Shown here piece after piece: positions 28,372-35,889 of a DNA stretch of 43,840 bases. Both the position numbers and the translations under genes were made by a program. The stretch covers positions 1 through 43,840 of the forward strand of contig CAWGYT010000026.1 in the NCBI GenBank assembly GCA_963826795.1, given 5' to 3'. The notes under the pieces were generated by a model. The model saw only the letters and a program-made list of their open reading frames with translations, did no database searches and was not told the DNA's origin. Origin of the DNA: CAWGYT01 sp963826795 (GTDB taxonomy: Bacteria; Planctomycetota; Planctomycetia; Pirellulales; Pirellulaceae). Position 1 is the first letter of the stretch, and each line of letters opens with the position of its first letter.

Positions 28372-28397
28372 CTCTGTGCCCTCTGTGGCTCTGTGGT
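28372..28397 (-). repeat. Copy of the CACCACAGAG intergenic repeat
   Basis: On the minus strand ACCACAGAGCCACAGAGGGC lies between the stop of the UbiA gene and the start of the GT39-like gene. It is identical over 20 bases to the left arm of the hairpin at 20587. Confidence 0.7.
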
Positions 28398-28407
28398 CCT
28401 ACCCAAC

Positions 28408-29448
28408 TCACAGCTTCCACAAAGACGGCAAGTGGGACGGCTCGACATTAAACAATTGATAGAGCGCAGGAACCTCAACGAACATTGCGGCCACAAAAGC
28501 GACAACACAAACCGCCAGGTAGGCCATCAATCCCTTCTCGCGATAGAGCCGCTCGGGCGCCTGCACAGGACTGTCTTCTTTGAAGGTGGCCCACATGTAA
28601 TAGCTAAAGAATCCGGCGAACAACGGAACGCAAAGAATCAATTCCAGCTTATAGCGAATAATGAACACGCCCCACATCAGCGCTGACGATGTGGCGTAGA
28701 AGAACATGCTCACCAAAAGGTTACTTTCGTTATAAAACCGAAACGAGCTGCGATAGGCTGCCGCCTGCTCTGGATTGTCAATGGCTCGGTATTCAGCAAA
28801 TCGCTTGGCCGCCATAAAGAAAGCGCCAACCATCCAGTACGAAATAATGACCGACAACGGCGGAATCAGGGTGCTATTGACGACAAACCACCCGAGTGCA
28901 AGACGGAGTGGATTATTGATGGATTCGGACAGCACGTCGACGTACGGATATTCCTTCGATCGCACGGGAGGAACGTTGTAGATCAGGCCCATTACCAGAA
29001 GCGAAACGCTGGCCAGAAAGAACGGCCAGCTGATAAGATAAGCCATCCCGCAACCGGCGATGCCCAGGACCAGCCATTCCAAAATGGCCAGAGGCACGGC
29101 AACGCGTCCCGACGGAATTGGCCGAAATCGTTTGGTCGGATGGTTACGATCTTTGGCCGCATCCAAGACTTCGTTGATGACGTAGTTGCTGGACGCCACC
29201 AGGCAGGTAGAAAAGAAGGCGAGTGCCAAGTAGCCGATGCGAAACTGCGCGACGAGGTTCGGATAGTAAAGGTAGGCCAGGAGTACGCCGAACAGCATGA
29301 AGACGTTCTTGAACCAGTGGTCCGGCCGGGCGATGGAAATATAGTCGATCATGCGCGATCGTGATTCCAGGACGTCTCCAACGGATGGCTTTTTTGCCGG
29401 CTCGTCGACGAGGACCGGATTTTTACTCTTGGGGCCCATGGTGCTCAT
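28408..29448 (-). CDS. UbiA family prenyltransferase with atypical first motif
   Basis: A 346-residue polytopic enzyme of the polyprenyl-phosphate phosphoribosyltransferase-like UbiA group. 'ISIARPDHWFKNVFMLFGVLLA' is the N-terminal signature, and the first metal motif reads N92-E93-x-x-D96-x-x-x-D100 ('VINEVLDAAKDRNHPTKRFRP'), where most relatives have NDxxDxxxD. The second motif region 'YPYVDVLSESINNPLRLALGW' is also altered. The HPTKRFRP segment is the hallmark of enzymes using PRPP-like donors. It lies 23 bases after the amidotransferase stop. It could be a second phosphoribosyl transferase or have a changed donor; the HAD-UbiA fusion at 35890 looks more canonical. Confidence 0.83.
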   Translation of the reverse strand: MSTMGPKSKNPVLVDEPAKKPSVGDVLESRSRMIDYISIARPDHWFKNVFMLFGVLLAYLYYPNLVAQFRIGYLALAFFSTCLVASSNYVINEVLDAAKDRNHPTKRFRPIPSGRVAVPLAILEWLVLGIAGCGMAYLISWPFFLASVSLLVMGLIYNVPPVRSKEYPYVDVLSESINNPLRLALGWFVVNSTLIPPLSVIISYWMVGAFFMAAKRFAEYRAIDNPEQAAAYRSSFRFYNESNLLVSMFFYATSSALMWGVFIIRYKLELILCVPLFAGFFSYYMWATFKEDSPVQAPERLYREKGLMAYLAVCVVAFVAAMFVEVPALYQLFNVEPSHLPSLWKL

Positions 29449-29471
29449 AATCTTCGATCTAGCTCCGGTTG

Positions 29472-31437
29472 TCAGTTCTTGAGGGACGAGGTTTCAGCGT
29501 CGACGATATCACCGCCGGGCGTGAGATACGCCCGATCGGCAACCCGAGCTCCGAGATATTTGCGTGACCACGCCGCCAGGATCAACAACGCCCACAGGAT
29601 CGCCCCGTGGCGCTGAATGTGGCGGAGATGCTCATCATAAAGCTGCCGTACAACGTCTAGGTCGATCCACTGTGCAAAGTGGCTATCCGAATCCAAGACG
29701 GTCGACTCGAATAGCTCGCGCAATGGACCGGACAACCACTCGTCCACCGGTATTTCGAATCCCGTCTTGCGACGATCCGCGATGCCGTCCGGCAGGCGGT
29801 CGCGATATAGCCGCTTCAGGATCCACTTGGTCTGTCCCTTACGGATCTTCCACTTGGAAGGAATCTGTGCGGCCAGCTCCATCAATTCGTGATCGACCAA
29901 GGGCGGGCGCACCTCCAGGCCGCACGACATGCTGGCTCGGTCGACTTTTGTCAAGAAATCGTCTGGCAGAAGCACGTTTATGTCGGCTCGCGTCATGGCG
30001 GCCAGGGCATCATGCGGCAAATCGCGCCCGTAGAACTGCGCGACGATCTGCTCAGGTTCAACAGAGCTGAGTCGTGTCTGCACTTCTTGTTTCAATAGCC
30101 GCCGGCGAAGCGGCAAGCGGCACAGCGCTACCGTATTCGCGTAGGCTTGGTCGGCCTCCAGCGAAAGATTTGTAAGGGCTGTTTTCCAACGAAGCGCCCG
30201 GGGCAACCGCGACGCCTGCGGCCAACGCACCCCCAATGGCCGGAGCAGGCGACTTCGAAGCCACTCCGGCAACATGCGGCGCACGCGAGCTTCCGTCAGG
30301 TCATGAGCATATCGTCGGTAGCCACCGAACGCTTCATCTCCTCCATCGCCGGAAATGACAACCTTGACATGCTCACGGGCCAAACGCGCGACATGCATCG
30401 AAGGAATCGCCGACGTATCCGCAAACGGCTCATCGTAATAGTGGATCAGCGTCTCCAGAGTCTCAACAGCGGCAGGCGTCACGATCTCTTCAAAATGCTC
30501 GGTTCCGAAGCGGGCGGCAACTTGTCGCGCATATGGCAATTCAGAAAATCGCTCCTCGCGAAATCCGATTGAGAAAGTCTTGATGCGTTTAGCACTTTGC
30601 CGCGATTGCGCCTCTACCATCGCGCTGGAATCGAGCCCGCCGCTCAGAAATGCTCCGACCGGAACGTCCGCAATCTGATGCGCAAGCACCGTCTCGTCGA
30701 TCTTGTCATGAATCGCCTCCAGCCATTGCTCCAATGACAGGTCGGGACGTACGGACGGCTGGAAGCTCCAATACCGTTTACAGAATGGTTCGCTTACGGT
30801 CTCATGCGAGACTTCTGCGATATGACCGGGAGCCAGCTTGCGAACTTGCCGAAAGATCGACATTTCGCCGGGTACAAATCCGTAGGTCAGGTAGGCATTG
30901 AGGGCGTCCAAGTCGACTGTCAAATCCAAATCCGGGTGCGCCAAGATTCCCTTCAGCTCAGAGGCAAAAATCAACTTATCGCGATCGCGATAAATGAACA
31001 GCGGCTTGAGCCCTACTCGATCACGGGCAAGCACTAAGCGACGCTTTTTCGAGTCCCAAATCGCGAATGCGAACATCCCTCGCAGCCGATCAACCAACCG
31101 ACGTCCTTCCTGTTCGTACAAGTGAACAAGAACTTCTGTGTCGCTCTGCGTCGTGAAATGATGGCCCTTTGACTGCAACTCCTCACGCAGTGCGAAAATT
31201 GTAAATCTCTCCATTGAACACGACCTGGATCGAGCCATCTTCGTTACCCATGGGCTGGTCACCCGTCGCCAGATCAATGATGGACAATCGGCGGTGAGCG
31301 AGGCCAACTCCTTCTGCAAAATAGAAACCGTCGGCGTCAGGACCTCGGTGCGCTATCGCATCGCCCATCGCTTTCACGACGGCCCGGTCGACAGGCCGCT
31401 TCAGATCTCGATAAATTACGCCCGCAATGCCGCACAT
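29472..31437 (-). CDS. Asparagine synthase-type amidotransferase, XrtA/PEP-CTERM-associated (one frameshift)
   Basis: An AsnB-family glutamine-hydrolysing amidotransferase of about 655 residues. 'MCGIAGVIYRDLKRPVDRAV' begins with the catalytic Cys2, 'RGPDADGFY' and 'VVFNGEIYN' complete the glutaminase site, and 'PVGAFLSGGLDSSAMVEAQS' is the canonical PP-loop. 'GDGGDEAFGGYRRY' and 'DFLTKVDRASMSCGLEVRPPLVD' finish the synthetase site. 'IYRDRDKLIFASELKGILAHP' and 'GFVPGEMSIFRQVRKLAPGH' match the subgroup that travels with XrtA exosortase clusters. One indel near 31185 splits 'GEIYNFR' from 'REELQSKGHHF'. Only eight bases separate it from the acyltransferase stop. Likely amidates a uronic acid or other carboxyl of the exopolysaccharide precursor. 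Confidence 0.9.
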
Positions 31438-31445
31438 CGTACCGG

Positions 31446-32097
31446 CTAGTGAGTCCCTCGGATCCTGTGAAGAGTTGATTCGACCGCTTCGAACTCGCTG
31501 ACATTGCGTTCGTCGACGTGGCGATATCGAATCACCTTTGCAGGCACTCCGACCGCGACTGCATAGTCCGCGATGGGCTCAGTGACCACCGCCCCCGCGC
31601 CAATCACGCAATGCTGTCCCACGTCGGCCTGCACGATCGCCCGCTCGCCGATCCAGGAATCGCGGCCGATCGTGACACGCGGATATTCGCCGGGCTGCTC
31701 GCGAATCGGCACGTCCAATCGCTCGATGCCGTGTTGCCGACTGCCGTTCATCACCGACACGTGCGACGCCAAAATGACGTCATCCTCCAATGTGACATCG
31801 CCCAGGCAGCAGAACGGCCCGATGTAGACGCGTGCGGCCGATTTGCGTCGAGGGATGTGAGATAATCGCCCCGAATCCGACCTGGGAATCTGTATCACAT
31901 CGAGCGAGCACAAATCGATAGAAGGCCCGACGCAGATACACACCCACCGTACCCGGCACGAGACTCAACAACTGCGACCAACCGGGAAAGGCGCGCCGGC
32001 GGCCGAAGAGAACTGACGAGAGCAAATATGCCAAAACGGCCGGCAAGACAACCACCGCCATGCAGGTATTTGTCAGTCGTTTTGCTAAGGTCTTCAT
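31446..32097 (-). CDS. WcaF-like hexapeptide acyltransferase (one frameshift)
   Basis: A left-handed beta-helix acyltransferase of about 217 residues. The N-terminus 'MKTLAKRLTNTCMAVVVLPAVLAYLL' contains a membrane helix. Rungs follow: 'VGFGAIISHPSTQIG', then after an indel near 31835 'VYIGPFCCLGDVTLEDDVILASHVSVMNG', 'VTIGRDSWIGERAIVQADVG' and 'CVIGAGAVVTEPIADYAVAVGVPAKVIRYR'. It opens with ATGA overlap with the stop of the membrane glycosyltransferase, so it is translationally coupled to the arabinofuranose-type module. It may acylate the pentofuranose or the growing glycan. Confidence 0.82.
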
Positions 32098-33737
32098 TCG
32101 GCAATCGGTTCCGGGCCTTCGAGACGCGCAACTTCCTCCCACCGGATCCGGTTCGAATCCCGACGCAAATAGATCGCATCTGCGCCGAAACGGTGCATGT
32201 CGAAGTGTGCAAACCACTTCTTTGAATCGTTGTCGCTCCGGGTCCAGGGTTGAACGACGACATCAGGCTGAAGTCGTCCCATCGAGTACTCGAGATCCCA
32301 TTTCAGGTGCCCCGGATAGAACCATCGCAGACCGGGTCCTCGATGCATCGGAAGGTGTGCCACGTAGCGGTCATTCTTTCCTAGCAGATCGATCATTTGT
32401 CGATCACAGAAGTAGGGAACGATGCCCGCCCATTGAACGGCAACGATCGCCTCGGGCAAAGTCGTGCCTTCGATGACTTGAGCACGGTGCACCATGGCAC
32501 GGTTGTGCAACACATGGAGCGGTGGATACTCCAGACGCCAGAAACTCCAGCTTCTTGGCCCCTTCAGTGCATTGGTACTCAGCAAGCTGCCGATGACAAG
32601 TCCCGCAAAACACAGCGAGCGCCAGATGCGACGTGAACCCACACAGTTTCCACTCAGCAAACGATCCAAAATCTCTTCGAATACGCAGCACAATAACACG
32701 AAATACAGCGGCATCGCGACGGTGAGGAAGCGGTTGCTTCCGCCCCACCACTCCCAGGCATCGCCTCCGGTATAAACACTGTAAGCAACCTGGCCGGAAA
32801 AGAGCGCGACCAGCAAGACGATACCTCGTTCCGGTCGAAGTGGTATCAAGGCCAACGGAACGAAAAACAACAGCCAGTTCAAATTGCCGATAAAGTCGAG
32901 CAGCACGACCATGCCACGTGCAATCCGAAGGTGAACTGGATAGCCCGTCATCTTCAAGTAATAGGTATTCGGCAGCACGTCTGAGTAGTACCAGAGTCGC
33001 AGGCCCGTTTGCAGGGCGAGAGATGCTCCGCAAATCATCACGGCGGCACCGACGTGTCGCCACCGGTTGCGTGGATCGACAACCGCCAGGTATCCGGCGA
33101 GCACCAGACACGGCACGACCATATCGATCCGCACCAAAAGGCTCAGTCCCATCGCAACATAAAGTCGCCAGGAAACCCGCTCATCATCGAGCGATCGCAA
33201 TGCCTCCCAAGCGGCGTACGACACGAAGAGCGTGAGCAAGCCGACTTCCATTCCCTGCAGGGCCCAGTTGTTCAGCGGCAGGTAGAAAGCGGTCAGCAGG
33301 ACCGCGCCAAGTTCGACGAATTCCGATCCTTTCGACAATCTTCTTGCGAGCATCCGAATCACAAAGAGATTCAAGATGAGGCACACAGTCGATGTCAGCT
33401 GCACGAGCAACGAGACCTTACTCGCCGCCACGGGCAACAAGTGAAGCAGCGCCATGTACAACACCCAAGCAGGGTTCGTGAACCCCTCGACTCGCTCCGC
33501 CCCGGGCGTCCAGACCAGGCCATGTCCATCGGCGAAGTTACGGGCAAAGCACATCGAGATCATGGCGTCGTCAAACAAACAGAAATAGCGAGTCCCCTCA
33601 ACGACGAAACTCGTACGGTAAATGAACGCGATGGCATAGAGCGTATAAGACACGGCGATCAGCGCAAACGCCAGACGCGCGAGCCCGCTGCGTGCAGGCA
33701 ATGCCGACCATTCGGAAGATGTATCGATGGCGATCAC
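32094..33737 (-). CDS. GT-C membrane glycosyltransferase, AftB-like (candidate arabinofuranosyltransferase)
   Basis: An intact 547-residue multi-pass protein. The first extracytoplasmic loop reads 'RYFCLFDDAMISMCFARNFADGHGLVWTPGAERVEGFTN' with the paired Asp56-Asp57. The 'DDAM.SM..ARN...GHGLVW.PG..VEG.TN' pattern is that of mycobacterial AftB-like polyprenyl-phosphoryl-arabinofuranose transferases and of related GT-Cs. About nine more helices and a soluble tail ('LQPDVVVQPWTRSDNDSKKWF') follow. It sits directly behind DprE1- and DprE2-like genes, with GTGA overlap upstream and ATGA overlap downstream. The context, more than similarity alone, supports use of a lipid-linked pentofuranose donor. 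Acceptor unknown. Confidence 0.82.
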   Translation of the reverse strand: MIAIDTSSEWSALPARSGLARLAFALIAVSYTLYAIAFIYRTSFVVEGTRYFCLFDDAMISMCFARNFADGHGLVWTPGAERVEGFTNPAWVLYMALLHLLPVAASKVSLLVQLTSTVCLILNLFVIRMLARRLSKGSEFVELGAVLLTAFYLPLNNWALQGMEVGLLTLFVSYAAWEALRSLDDERVSWRLYVAMGLSLLVRIDMVVPCLVLAGYLAVVDPRNRWRHVGAAVMICGASLALQTGLRLWYYSDVLPNTYYLKMTGYPVHLRIARGMVVLLDFIGNLNWLLFFVPLALIPLRPERGIVLLVALFSGQVAYSVYTGGDAWEWWGGSNRFLTVAMPLYFVLLCCVFEEILDRLLSGNCVGSRRIWRSLCFAGLVIGSLLSTNALKGPRSWSFWRLEYPPLHVLHNRAMVHRAQVIEGTTLPEAIVAVQWAGIVPYFCDRQMIDLLGKNDRYVAHLPMHRGPGLRWFYPGHLKWDLEYSMGRLQPDVVVQPWTRSDNDSKKWFAHFDMHRFGADAIYLRRDSNRIRWEEVARLEGPEPIAE

Positions 33738-34483
33738 AACGACAACCGCTTAAATATCGATTCGGGAATCGCGCGAATGATTCGCATGATCCATGACCAG
33801 AACCAGGGAGTGTACAACACGTTTTTCCTCCGCCGGATCGCCGCGTCGATGTCGCGGGCGACCCTTTCCGGAGAGGCGACGAGCAACGAATTGGGATTCA
33901 CCAAGCCCTGGGTCATGGGCGTGTCGACAAATCCCGGTTTGATCGTCAGCACGCTGACTCCCGCACGGTGGAGGCGATTCCGCAAGCCCTGCAGGTAGAT
34001 CGTCAGGCCGGCCTTTGCTGCACCGTACGTGTAATTGCTACCTCGACCTCGGTCACCTGCGACGGACGAGATCGCCGCAACGTATCCTCTCCCACGGCTC
34101 ATCAGGTACGTGGCAGCGAGATTAAGGATCGATATCGCCGACGTGAAATTGACATCAACCGTGAGTCGAGCCTCGCTAAAGTCTGCCTCCGTTTCCGCCT
34201 GACCGGTCATATAGCCATAGCACAGAACAACTCCGTCCAATTGACCCCCAAAATGCTCAACGCAGCGAGCGAAAAAGGCCGGATGGCTTTCATAATCCAA
34301 TGCTTCGAATCGCAAAGGAAAAGCCTCGTTCTGATACCGAAGGCTTAAATCGGCCGCGTCCTTCTGCACCTGCTCCCAATCACGCCCGGCGAGAAGTAGG
34401 TGACATCCCCGCTGGGCCATTACATGGCACAACGCTCGACCGATCCCGGACGTCGCCCCGAGGACAAGCACGGTCTCACTCAT
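33734..34483 (-). CDS. Short-chain dehydrogenase, DprE2-like keto-pentofuranosyl reductase
   Basis: An intact 249-residue classical SDR. 'VLVLGATSGIGRALCHVMAQRG' is the NAD(P) glycine motif, 'GVVLCYG' replaces the usual NNAG, 'VAAISSVAGDRGRGSNYTYGAAKAGL' has the catalytic Ser140, Tyr153 and Lys157, and 'TIKPGFVDTPMTQGL' is the usual PG motif. The 'SSVAGDRGR.SN..YG..KAG' stretch is close to the pattern in mycobacterial DprE2, which reduces the 2'-keto intermediate to lipid-linked arabinofuranose. It lies 19 bases behind the DprE1-like gene. The C-terminal 'LYTPWFWSWIMRIIRAIPESIF' is amphipathic and may bind the membrane. The assignment rests on motif plus partner. Confidence 0.86.
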   Translation of the reverse strand: MSETVLVLGATSGIGRALCHVMAQRGCHLLLAGRDWEQVQKDAADLSLRYQNEAFPLRFEALDYESHPAFFARCVEHFGGQLDGVVLCYGYMTGQAETEADFSEARLTVDVNFTSAISILNLAATYLMSRGRGYVAAISSVAGDRGRGSNYTYGAAKAGLTIYLQGLRNRLHRAGVSVLTIKPGFVDTPMTQGLVNPNSLLVASPERVARDIDAAIRRRKNVLYTPWFWSWIMRIIRAIPESIFKRLSL

Positions 34484-34502
34484 GACGACGCCAATTCATG
34501 CC

Positions 34503-35882
34503 TCAGTCGGTTTCCACAATCCCGACTCGCCGTGCCTGGGAAGACACGAAACGATTGTTGGGATCAATCGTGGCCTTGAGCTCCTTGAATTCCGAAAGGC
34601 GGGGATACATCGACGAGAAAGTATCGGCCGTCATCAACGCATCCTTCGCCAGATAGAGCCGGCCACCAAATTTCAGCAGAATCTCGTCAAGCTGGCGTGT
34701 CAGCCGTTGCAGCTTGGCTCCTGTATTCGGGAAGTCCAGCGCCAGGGTGTGTCCTGGGAAAAGGTATGACAATGGACCTCGCGTTGCGGCGCCGCTTGTT
34801 TTCAGAACAGCCAAGAACGACCCGGCTTGACTCGCGCTTATTCTTCCCAACAGTTCAACGAGGCCTGGCCGCGACGTCGCTTTGGGAAACAGAGCCTGAT
34901 ACTGCACGAAGCCCCTTCGGCCATACATCCGGTTCCAATTCAAGATTCCATCCAAGGGATAGAAAAACTTGTCAAAGTCGACCACGTGCCGCCGGTTGCC
35001 GTGCAAGCTGTAATAGAGACTGTTAAAGGCCTTCACGCTGAGCGGATTCAGTACCATCGAAGGCAAATTTAGGGGAATCGTCGTCTCTCGACGAGGCGGG
35101 ATCCGCAGAGGCTGGTCGCGAGCCCCTTCCGCCAAGTCGCCACGTTTCGCATCACTACCCAAGATCACAACCGACCGGCCTAGCGATTTGCCTGTGCGGA
35201 GGCAGTCAATCCAGGCAACCGAGTGTTCATATTGGCCGTCGGTCGCCGCGAAACACTCGAGCGTTTCGTCCAGGTTGGCCGTGCGCCGCAGCGTCACGTT
35301 ACAGTACGCCGTATCGACCCGCCTTAATCGAAAGCACGCGCTGACGATCACTCCGGTAAGTCCCATCCCACCGATCGTCGCCCAGAAAATCTCCGGGTGC
35401 TCGACGGGCGAACAACGAATGACTTGACCGTCGGCGGTTAGCAGATCCAGATGCAACACGAAATTTCCGAACGAGCCATCCACGTGATGATTCTTGCCGT
35501 GGACGTCCGCCGCGATCGCCCCACCGACCGTCACGAACTTGGTGCCTGGTGTGGTCGGCAAGAACCAGCCTCGCGGGAGAAAACAGTCGATAATCTCGGC
35601 GAACGAGACGCCGGCCTCGCACTCCAGAATACCGGCCTGTTCGTCAAACGAAAGAAATCGATTTTGTCGCCGATGAACCAGGACCCCACGGTCTGTATTC
35701 AGGGCGCTATCGCCATATGATCTACCCAGACCTCGCGAAATCATGTCCGCGCCATTTGACTCGGACAACACCGCCCGCATCTCCTCGACATTCTGAGGAG
35801 CGCTGACCCTACATCGCTCGACGGGATAGTTGCCCCAGCCACTCAGGAGCTGCTCGTCGCATCTCATCGGGCGTTTGTGCAT
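34503..35882 (-). CDS. FAD-linked oxidase, DprE1-like (polyprenylphosphoryl-ribose oxidase)
   Basis: A 459-residue VAO-fold flavoenzyme. 'SRGLGRSYGDSALN' (Tyr57), 'GGAIAADVHGKNHHVDGSFG' (HGKNHH at 128-133) and 'IFWATIGGMGLTGVI' form the FAD site, followed by 'AGSFLAVLKTSG' (Lys361) and 'LYLAKDALMTADTFSSMYPRL' (Lys413). These match the landmarks of mycobacterial DprE1, including the catalytic lysine (K418 there). The segment 'GHTLALDFP' aligns with the DprE1 'WNICVDFP' loop, so the cysteine targeted by benzothiazinones is Ala381 here. The gene starts seven bases after the HAD-UbiA stop. Expected reaction: oxidation of polyprenyl-phosphoryl-ribose at C2'. Complete, no frameshift. Confidence 0.9.
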   Translation of the reverse strand: MHKRPMRCDEQLLSGWGNYPVERCRVSAPQNVEEMRAVLSESNGADMISRGLGRSYGDSALNTDRGVLVHRRQNRFLSFDEQAGILECEAGVSFAEIIDCFLPRGWFLPTTPGTKFVTVGGAIAADVHGKNHHVDGSFGNFVLHLDLLTADGQVIRCSPVEHPEIFWATIGGMGLTGVIVSACFRLRRVDTAYCNVTLRRTANLDETLECFAATDGQYEHSVAWIDCLRTGKSLGRSVVILGSDAKRGDLAEGARDQPLRIPPRRETTIPLNLPSMVLNPLSVKAFNSLYYSLHGNRRHVVDFDKFFYPLDGILNWNRMYGRRGFVQYQALFPKATSRPGLVELLGRISASQAGSFLAVLKTSGAATRGPLSYLFPGHTLALDFPNTGAKLQRLTRQLDEILLKFGGRLYLAKDALMTADTFSSMYPRLSEFKELKATIDPNNRFVSSQARRVGIVETD

Positions 35883-35889
35883 CGGCCCA

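Noticed and set aside
33009..33998. A 329-codon plus-strand frame, and similar long plus-strand frames at 23526-24287, 36977-37780 and 18962-19588
   Set aside because: They lie opposite intact, recognisable minus-strand genes, have no family motifs and are rich in Arg/His/Gln as expected for antisense shadows.
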